NCBI RefSeq assembly: GCF_030973515.1
Contig: NZ_JARGZA010000012.1
Span: 41,494-105,493 of the forward strand
Reading direction: 5' to 3'
Origin: Jannaschia maritima
Lineage (GTDB): Bacteria > Pseudomonadota > Alphaproteobacteria > Rhodobacterales > Rhodobacteraceae
DNA: 64,000 bases
In this document: piece after piece, positions 58,443 through 64,000 of the stretch
Layout: each line of letters starts with the position of its first letter
How positions within the stretch are numbered: position 1 is the first letter of the stretch
Position numbers and translations under genes: made by a program
Notes under the pieces: generated by a model
What the model saw: only the letters and a program-made list of their open reading frames with translations
Told to the model about the DNA's origin: nothing
The model's database searches: none

Positions 58443-59515
58443 TGTACGTCGCGACCAAGGGCGGCGAGGTCGCCATCGACGCGGCCCATGCCTGGCTGGC
58501 CGAAGAGCGGCGGGGCGATGCGGCGACCCCCGCGCTGACCGATGCTCAAGTCACCGGGCAGCTGACGCTCTCCGTCGCCCGCGTCATGGTGGAGGGCGCG
58601 CTCTACGACCCTGACCTTGCCGCATTGGCGATCCGGCAGGCGCGGGGCGACCTGATCGAGGCGGTGTTCCTGATCCGCGCCTATCGCACGACGCTCCCAC
58701 GGCTGGGCTACACCGACCCAATCGACACAGGCGCGATGCAATGCGAGCGGCGCATTAGCGCGACCTTCAAGGACCTGCCCGGCGGGCAGGTGCTCGGGCC
58801 CACCTTCGACTACACGCACCGCCTGCTGGACTTCGCGCTGGCCGCGGAGGGGTTGGAGCCCACCACGACCCGCGAGGGTCCGGTTCCGCCCAAGCCGCGC
58901 GTCTCGGGCCTCTTGGACCGCGAGGGGCTGATGGAGCCGGCCGAGGAAGGGGGCGTCCCCGGCGACGTCACCCGCACGCCGCTCAGCCTGCCCGCCGACC
59001 GGGCGACGCGGCTGCAGGTGCTGGCGCGCGCCGACGAAGGGTTCCTTCTGTCGATGGCCTACTCGACGCAGCGCGGCTTCGGGCGCACCCACGCCTTCGT
59101 GGGCGAGCTGCGCATCGGCGCCGTGGTGGTCGAGATGGAGATCCCCGAGTTGGGGTTCGGCATCGAGATCGGCGAGATGGTCGTGACGGAATGCGAGACG
59201 GTGAACCAGTTCACCGGCTCGGGCGTCGCGCCGCCCCAATTCACGCGCGGCTACGGCCTGACGCTCGGCCGGTGCGAGCGCAAGGCGATTTCGATGTCCC
59301 TAGTGGACCGCGCGCTGCGCGCCGAAGAACTGGGCGAGGAGACGGGCGCGCCTGCGCAGGACCAGGAGTTCGTGCTGATGCATTCCGACAACGTGCAGGC
59401 CACGGGGTTCCTGGAGCACATAAAACTGCCTCATTACGTGGACTTCCAGGCCGAACTTGAACTGATCCGTCGCCTGCGCCGCGAGGCGGGCGAGCGTCGG
59501 GAAGCTGCGGAATGA
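58442..59515 (+). CDS. phnI: C-P lyase subunit PhnI
   Basis: 357 aa (354 in E. coli). MYVATKGGEVAIDAAHAWLA start, FLIRAYRTTLPRLGYTDPID, QCERRISATFKDLPGGQVLG, TRGYGLTLGRCERKAISMSL, DQEFVLMHSDNVQATGFLEH, LPHYVDFQAELELI. The nucleosidase subunit that swaps adenine for phosphonate on ATP with PhnGHL. Overlaps the HAD gene by 4 bp. Confidence 0.95.
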   Translation: MYVATKGGEVAIDAAHAWLAEERRGDAATPALTDAQVTGQLTLSVARVMVEGALYDPDLAALAIRQARGDLIEAVFLIRAYRTTLPRLGYTDPIDTGAMQCERRISATFKDLPGGQVLGPTFDYTHRLLDFALAAEGLEPTTTREGPVPPKPRVSGLLDREGLMEPAEEGGVPGDVTRTPLSLPADRATRLQVLARADEGFLLSMAYSTQRGFGRTHAFVGELRIGAVVVEMEIPELGFGIEIGEMVVTECETVNQFTGSGVAPPQFTRGYGLTLGRCERKAISMSLVDRALRAEELGEETGAPAQDQEFVLMHSDNVQATGFLEHIKLPHYVDFQAELELIRRLRREAGERREAAE

Positions 59516-60108
59516 CCCGCGCCGTCGTCTGGGACATCGGCGGCGTGCTGGTCGACTGGCAGCCGCACTTGGCTTGGTCGCCGGAGATGGGCGAGGCCGA
59601 GGCGCGCGCCTTCCTGTCCCGCATCGACTTTCCCGCGCGCAACCTGCGTGCCGATGGCGGGACGACCTTCGCCGACCTTGCCACCGAGTTGGACGATCCG
59701 GAGGACGCGGCGCGTCTCGCTGCCTACCCGTCGCTCTACGCCCGCACCATCCAGAACCGCGTGACGGGCAGCTGGGAGATCCTGGATGACCTGATCGCCG
59801 CCGGGACTCCCGTCCACGCGATCACCAACTGGTCGGCGGAGACCTGGCCGGAAGGCGTCAAGGTCCATCCCCGGCTGGACGAGGTCTTCGGGACCTTGGT
59901 GGTTTCGGGGCGCGAAGGTGTTGTGAAGCCCGATCCAGCGATCTTCCGGCTGCTCTGCGACCGCGCCGGGCTCGCGCCGGATGAGTGCATCTTCATCGAC
60001 GACGGCCTGCACAACGTCGAGGGCGCGAGGGCCGTGGGCATGGCGGGCCATCACTTCCGGGGCGCGGACGACCTGCGCGCCGATCTGACGGAACGGGGCC
60101 TGCTATGA
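59512..60108 (+). CDS. HAD-family hydrolase inserted in the phn operon
   Basis: 198 aa, 4-bp overlaps on both sides. HAD motif I DIGGVLVDW (the DxGGV variant of HAD subfamily IA), motif II HAITNWSAETWP, motif III VVSGREGVVKPDPAIF (Lys), motif IV CIFIDDGLHNVEGA. Phosphatase or dehalogenase fold. Lies between phnI and phnJ, where E. coli has nothing; could dephosphorylate a C-P lyase intermediate or side product. Substrate not known. Confidence 0.85.
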   Translation: MTRAVVWDIGGVLVDWQPHLAWSPEMGEAEARAFLSRIDFPARNLRADGGTTFADLATELDDPEDAARLAAYPSLYARTIQNRVTGSWEILDDLIAAGTPVHAITNWSAETWPEGVKVHPRLDEVFGTLVVSGREGVVKPDPAIFRLLCDRAGLAPDECIFIDDGLHNVEGARAVGMAGHHFRGADDLRADLTERGLL

Positions 60109-60974
60109 CCGAATACGGCTTCGCATATCTCGACGAGCCCACAAAGCGCATGATCCGCCGCGCGCTGCTGAAGGCGCTCGCCGTGCCGGGCTACCAAGTC
60201 CCCTTCGCGAGCCGCGAGATGCCGATGCCCTATGGCTGGGGAACGGGCGGGGTGCAGGTGACGGCGGCGATCCTGATGCCCGAGGATCGCTTGAAGGTCA
60301 TCGACCAAGGTGCTGACGATACGACGAATGCCGTCTCGATCCGCCGCTTCTTCGCGCGTGTGGCAGGGGTCGAGACGACGACGGCGACGGAGGACGCGAC
60401 CGTCATCCAGACCCGCCACCGCATCCCCGAGACGCCGCTGTCGGAGGGCCAGATCCTCGTCTACCAGGTCCCCATCCCCGAGCCGCTGCGCTTCCTGGAG
60501 CCGCGCGAGCCCGAGACGCGGCGCATGCACGCGCTGGAGGAATACGGCCTGATGCACGTCAAGCTCTACGAGGACATCGCGCGCCACGGGCGGGTCACGA
60601 CCTCCTACGCCTATCCGGTGCGGGTCGAAGGGCACTACGTCATGGACCCGTCGCCAATCCCTGCCTTCGACAATCCCAAGATGGAGATGGACGCGATCCA
60701 GCTGTTCGGGGCCGGGCGGGAGCAGCGCATCTACGCGATCCCGCCGCATACTAAGGTCGTCAGCCTCGACTTCGACGACCACCCGTTCGAGCCGGGCCGG
60801 GCGCCGCAGACCTGCGCGCTCTGCGGCGCCGCCGACAGCTATCTGGACGAGGTCGTCACCGACGACGCGGGGGGGCGGATGTTCGTCTGCTCGGACACGG
60901 ATTTCTGCGGGGGGCGGCGGGCGCGGGGGCTGCGCGGCCCGGGCCTTTCGGTAGCGGCGGGGGACGTGGCGTGA
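60105..60974 (+). CDS. phnJ: C-P lyase radical SAM subunit PhnJ
   Basis: 289 aa, ATG 60105. Catalyses C-P bond cleavage by radical SAM chemistry. The four Cys are at 237, 240, 262 and 268 (QTCALCGAADS ... FVCSDTDFCGGRR), the exact C-x2-C-x21-C-x5-C spacing of E. coli PhnJ; Cys268 corresponds to the thiyl radical Cys272. Conserved YGWGTGGVQVTAAIL and DDTTNAVSIRRFFARVAGV. Complete. Confidence 0.97.
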   Translation: MTEYGFAYLDEPTKRMIRRALLKALAVPGYQVPFASREMPMPYGWGTGGVQVTAAILMPEDRLKVIDQGADDTTNAVSIRRFFARVAGVETTTATEDATVIQTRHRIPETPLSEGQILVYQVPIPEPLRFLEPREPETRRMHALEEYGLMHVKLYEDIARHGRVTTSYAYPVRVEGHYVMDPSPIPAFDNPKMEMDAIQLFGAGREQRIYAIPPHTKVVSLDFDDHPFEPGRAPQTCALCGAADSYLDEVVTDDAGGRMFVCSDTDFCGGRRARGLRGPGLSVAAGDVA

Positions 60975-61537
60975 CGCGGGTCGTCTTCCTCACCCATGCC
61001 GAGGTCGAGATCGACCCGGGCGTGGCCGTCCCCGATTGGGGCTTGAGCGAAGTCGGCCGCGCGCGGCATTCGGCCTTCGCGGTCGGAGCGCCCGCCTTCG
61101 GCGCCGTCTTCTCGAGCACCGAACGCAAGGCCAAAGAGGGCGCGGCCCCGGTCGCTGAGCGCCTCGGGCTCGAAGTCCGGACCGGCGCGGCACTGGGCGA
61201 GAACGACCGCTCCGCCACCGGCTACCTACCGAAGCCCGAGTTCGAGGCCACGGCCGACCGCTTCTTCGCGCAGCCCGACGCCTCCGTCCGCGGGTGGGAG
61301 CGGGCGCACGATGCCCAGGCGCGGATCGTCTCCGCGGTCCGCGACGCGGTCGCGGAGACCAGACCCGAAGGAGACGTCCTGATCGTCGCCCATGGCGGGG
61401 TCGGCGCGCTGCTGCGCTGCCATCTGCTCGACCGCGACATCACTCGCGCCGAGGATCAGCCGCATCCCGGTGGCGGCTGTTGGTACGCCTTCCCCGCGTC
61501 GATGGATGTGGGCCCCACACCCTGGAGGGCCATATGA
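60971..61537 (+). CDS. Histidine-phosphatase-superfamily protein in the phn operon, altered RHG motif
   Basis: 188 aa, overlaps at both ends. Phosphoglycerate-mutase-like fold: LTHAEVEIDP stands where LxRHGE is expected, so the catalytic His is kept but the preceding Arg is Thr. SSTERKAKEGAAPVAERLGL and LGENDRSATGYLPKPEFEAT follow; the second His is in VLIVAHGGVGALL. Between phnJ and phnK, matching genes exist in other alphaproteobacterial phn operons to my memory. May be a phosphatase of C-P lyase intermediates or non-catalytic. Confidence 0.8.
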   Translation: MTRVVFLTHAEVEIDPGVAVPDWGLSEVGRARHSAFAVGAPAFGAVFSSTERKAKEGAAPVAERLGLEVRTGAALGENDRSATGYLPKPEFEATADRFFAQPDASVRGWERAHDAQARIVSAVRDAVAETRPEGDVLIVAHGGVGALLRCHLLDRDITRAEDQPHPGGGCWYAFPASMDVGPTPWRAI

Positions 61538-62313
61538 CCGCCTTGGCAGATATCGCGGCCGCGCCGCTCCTCGCGGTCGAAGGCCTGACCGTCCGCTACG
61601 GCGACCGGATCGGCTGCGCCGACGTCTCACTCGACCTGGCGCCAGGCGAGGTGCTGGGCGTCGTGGGCGAGAGCGGGTCGGGCAAGACGACGATGCTGAA
61701 CGCCGTCGCGGGGCGGCTGCCGGTCGCCGAGGGGCGGCTGAGCTACGAGGGCCGCGACCTGCGCGCCATGGCCGAGCCGGAGCGGCGGCGCCTGATGCGG
61801 ACGGACTGGGCCTTCGTCCATCAGCATGCGCGCGACGGGCTGCGCATGGGCGTCAGCGCCGGCGGCAACGTGGGCGAGCGGCTGATGGAGGGTGGCGCCC
61901 GGCATTACGGGAACATCCGCCGGGCGGCGCTCGACTGGCTGGCCCGCGTCGAGATCGACCCCGCGCGCATCGACGACCGGCCGACCCAGTTCTCCGGCGG
62001 GATGCAGCAGCGGCTGCAGATCGCGCGGGCGCTGGTGACGGAGCCTCGGATCGTCTTGATGGACGAGCCGACCGGCGGGCTGGACGTCAGCGTCCAGGCG
62101 CGCCTCCTGGATTTGATGCGCGGTCTCGTGCGCGAGATGGGGCTGGCGGCGATCGTGGTGACGCACGACATCGGCGTCGTGCGCCTGCTGGCCGACCGGC
62201 TCATGGTGATGAAGGACGGGCGCGTGGTCGAGACGGGGCTGACCGACCAAGTGCTCGACGATCCCCAGCACGGCTATACGCAGCTGCTGACCTCCTCGGT
62301 GCTGAGCGCATGA
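61534..62313 (+). CDS. phnK: C-P lyase ABC-type subunit PhnK
   Basis: 259 aa. Walker A GESGSGKTTMLNAVAG, HQHARDGLRMGVSAGGNVGE (PhnK-type), signature QFSGGMQQRLQIARALV, Walker B IVLMDEPTGGLDVSVQARLL. Binds PhnJ in the core complex rather than driving transport. Confidence 0.95.
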   Translation: MTALADIAAAPLLAVEGLTVRYGDRIGCADVSLDLAPGEVLGVVGESGSGKTTMLNAVAGRLPVAEGRLSYEGRDLRAMAEPERRRLMRTDWAFVHQHARDGLRMGVSAGGNVGERLMEGGARHYGNIRRAALDWLARVEIDPARIDDRPTQFSGGMQQRLQIARALVTEPRIVLMDEPTGGLDVSVQARLLDLMRGLVREMGLAAIVVTHDIGVVRLLADRLMVMKDGRVVETGLTDQVLDDPQHGYTQLLTSSVLSA

Positions 62314-62990
62314 GCGCCGCCATCGAGGTCCGCGGCCTGTCGAAGGCCTTCGTGCTGCACAACCAGGGCGCGGCGCGCATCAACGTGCTGGAGCGGGCGG
62401 ACCTGACGGTCGCGCCGGGCGAATGCATCGCGCTGACGGGGTCGTCGGGCTCCGGCAAGTCGACGCTGCTTCGGATGCTCGCGGGCAACTATCTTGGGCT
62501 CGACGGCTCCATCCGCATCGCCGGCACCGAGATCGTCGGCGCGCCGCCGCGGACCGTCTCGGGACTACGCCGATCCACGCTGGGACATGTCTCGCAATTC
62601 CTGCGCGTCGTTCCCCGCGTGCCCGCCCGTGACGTCGTCGCCGAACCGCTTCGCATGCAGGGCGCCGACCCCGCCGAGGCTCGTGCTACAGCCGAGGCGA
62701 TGCTCGCGCGGCTCAACCTGCCCGAGCGCCTCTGGGGCCTGTCGCCCACCACCTTCTCGGGCGGAGAGCAGCAGCGCGTGAACGTCGCACGCGGCTTCGT
62801 GCATCGCTATCGGGTGCTCCTGCTCGACGAGCCGACGGCCTCGCTCGACCCCGTCAACCGCGACGTGGTCCTGTCCCTGATCGAGGAGGCGAAGGCGAGG
62901 GGCGCCGCCGTGGTCGGCATCTTCCACGACGCCGAGGCGCGGGCCCGGGTCTGCGACCGCGAGGTCGACGTCTCGGCCATGACGCCGTGA
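62310..62990 (+). CDS. phnL: C-P lyase ABC-type subunit PhnL
   Basis: 226 aa, ATG 62310. FVLHNQGAARINVLERADLT, Walker [37 protein letters not shown], signature FSGGEQQRVNVARGFV, Walker B VLLLDEPTASLD. Needed with PhnGHI for the first step; overlaps PhnK by 4 bp. Confidence 0.95.
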   Translation: MSAAIEVRGLSKAFVLHNQGAARINVLERADLTVAPGECIALTGSSGSGKSTLLRMLAGNYLGLDGSIRIAGTEIVGAPPRTVSGLRRSTLGHVSQFLRVVPRVPARDVVAEPLRMQGADPAEARATAEAMLARLNLPERLWGLSPTTFSGGEQQRVNVARGFVHRYRVLLLDEPTASLDPVNRDVVLSLIEEAKARGAAVVGIFHDAEARARVCDREVDVSAMTP

Positions 62991-63523
62991 GCGGCCTTTT
63001 GATCGCGGTCGTCGGTCCCTCGGGCGTCGGCAAGGACAGCGTGATCCGGGGCCTGGTCGACGCCCGCCCCGAGATCGGTTGGGTCCGGCGGGCGATCACG
63101 CGGCCGCCCTCCGACACGGAGCCGTTCGAGAGCGTGTCGGAGGCCGAGTTCGACCGTCGCGCCGCCAGTGGCGCCTTCGGCCTCCATTGGAAGGCGCACG
63201 GCCTGCGCTACGGCGTCCCCACCGCCGAGATCGAAGCGGCGCGCGCGGGCGCGTGGCGCGTCGTCAACCTGTCGCGCGGGGTCCTCGCCGAGGCGGACGC
63301 GCTCGCACCGCTCAAGGTCCTGTCGGTGACGGCCCGCCCCGAGACCATCGCGGCGCGGCTGTCGGATCGCGGGCGGGAAGGTGCGCAGGAAATCGCCCGC
63401 CGCCTCGCCCGCCGTCGTCCGCTGCCTGCGGGCCTGGACGTGACCCTTCTGCCCAATGACGGTCCGCTCGACGAGACCGTCGCCGCGGTACTCGCGGCAC
63501 TGCCTCAGCCGGTCAGGGGGTAG
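62987..63523 (+). CDS. phnN: Ribose 1,5-bisphosphokinase PhnN
   Basis: 178 aa from GTG 62987. P-loop VVGPSGVGKDSVIRGL, WVRRAITRPPSDTEPFESVS, FGLHWKAHGLRYGVP, VVNLSRGVLAEADALAPLKV. Guanylate-kinase-like enzyme making PRPP from ribose 1,5-bisphosphate, the last step of the pathway. Convergent 19-bp overlap with the DUF1045 gene. Confidence 0.9.
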   Translation: MSGLLIAVVGPSGVGKDSVIRGLVDARPEIGWVRRAITRPPSDTEPFESVSEAEFDRRAASGAFGLHWKAHGLRYGVPTAEIEAARAGAWRVVNLSRGVLAEADALAPLKVLSVTARPETIAARLSDRGREGAQEIARRLARRRPLPAGLDVTLLPNDGPLDETVAAVLAALPQPVRG

Positions 63524-64000
63524 CGGTGGATCTGGCGGAACCCTTCGGGCGTCTCCTCGCAGAGCGCCAGCGCATCGAGCGCGAAAGGCGCGGGCAGGGC
63601 GCCGAAATACGCGCGCGCGGCACGGGCCACGGGCGCGGGCTCGTCTTTCCGGCCCGACAGCGTGACGTGGAAGCGGAATTCGTCGAGCACATAGGGATAG
63701 CCCCAGCGGGTCAGCAGCGCCTCCTGCGCGTCCGTCAGCTCGGGGGCCCGGCGGCGCGCGACCTCCTCCGGCGGGGCGGGCGCGCGGAAGCCGTCCAGCC
63801 CCTCGACGCAGGCCGCAGCCACCCGGCCGAGATCGTGCTCCCCTACCGGGCGGAGCGCGACGAACCCGCCGAGCGCGGCCACCTCCAGCCCGTCCGCCCG
63901 CGCGGGCGCGGTGCGCGCGGCAAGTGCGGCAACGGCGTCAGTCAGATCGATGGCCGTCGCCCCCTCGGCCAGTCGCATCGGCGGCTTCAGCGTGGCATGA
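63505..64000 (-). CDS. DUF1045 phosphonate-associated 2H-like protein, 5' end outside window
   Basis: The frame is open to the window edge (HATLKPP before the ATG at 63978), so the true start is beyond 64000. FHATLKPP-type first HxT motif and FRFHVTLSGRKDEP second motif fit a 2H phosphoesterase. DUF1045 proteins accompany C-P lyase genes and probably cleave a cyclic phosphate intermediate. phnM may follow outside the window. Confidence 0.85.
   Translation of the reverse strand, partial: HATLKPPMRLAEGATAIDLTDAVAALAARTAPARADGLEVAALGGFVALRPVGEHDLGRVAAACVEGLDGFRAPAPPEEVARRRAPELTDAQEALLTRWGYPYVLDEFRFHVTLSGRKDEPAPVARAARAYFGALPAPFALDALALCEETPEGFRQIHRYPLTG

Noticed and set aside
1..64000. tRNA, rRNA and CRISPR arrays
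   Set aside because: No cloverleaf-like sequence with a CCA-type acceptor, no rRNA core sequence and no regularly spaced short repeats were noticed on reading; a covariance-model scan would be decisive.

Overview
The window looks like part of a large plasmid or chromid of a marine-type alphaproteobacterium, most likely Rhodobacteraceae. Supporting signs are very high GC, a GAAC-N7-GAAC SOS box, a RepC-type initiator, a dispersed GC-rich 3' element that I remember from that family, and a Pho/phosphonate gene layout common there. No tRNA, rRNA or CRISPR was seen.

Region 1 (1-23.6 kb) is plasmid backbone. At its left edge is the 3' part of a VirC2-like gene, followed by a strongly folded intergenic stretch (602-760) that is a candidate transfer origin. 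From 2 to 20 kb nearly all genes lie on the minus strand, pointing at that site. They include an ArdC antirestriction protein, SSB, a large ParB-like protein, a DUF4942 methyltransferase, DUF3768 and DUF1419 proteins, and many small zinc-ribbon or unknown proteins. A plus-strand umuDC pair sits behind an SOS promoter. A perfect 505-bp direct repeat lies just upstream of two of the minus-strand genes (3491-3995 and 12077-12581), and a diverged partial copy lies near 20.7 kb. The content and polarity match the leading region of conjugative plasmids, and the repeats could be single-strand promoter or leader elements. A solitary repC-like gene (21355-22551) is the probable replication gene.

Region 2 (24-37.5 kb) is a defence and mobile island. 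It has a GmrSD-like DUF262/DUF1524 nuclease, then a minus-strand type I restriction operon (hsdM, hsdS, a zinc-binding protein, hsdR, a YgjP-like protease, a DUF3800 protein). Next come an orphan half-HsdS, a serine recombinase and an IS110/IS1111-family element.

Region 3 (37.5-64 kb) is a phosphorus-scavenging island. It encodes an alkaline phosphatase, a secreted calcineurin-like phosphoesterase, a phytase-like esterase, an Fbp-type ABC transporter, the phnCDE1E2 phosphonate importer, a DapH-like acetyltransferase, the PhnF repressor, and the C-P lyase set phnG-H-I-J-K-L-N. A HAD hydrolase gene is inserted between phnI and phnJ, and a histidine-phosphatase gene between phnJ and phnK. Five good Pho boxes (7-4-7 layout) precede the phosphatase and transporter genes, four of them about 45 bp before the start codon. 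A small exported protein, a LolDE-like ABC pair and a PCuAC-like chaperone form a separate putative metal-handling operon at 39.2-42.1 kb. The window ends inside a DUF1045 phosphonate-associated gene; phnM is not in view.
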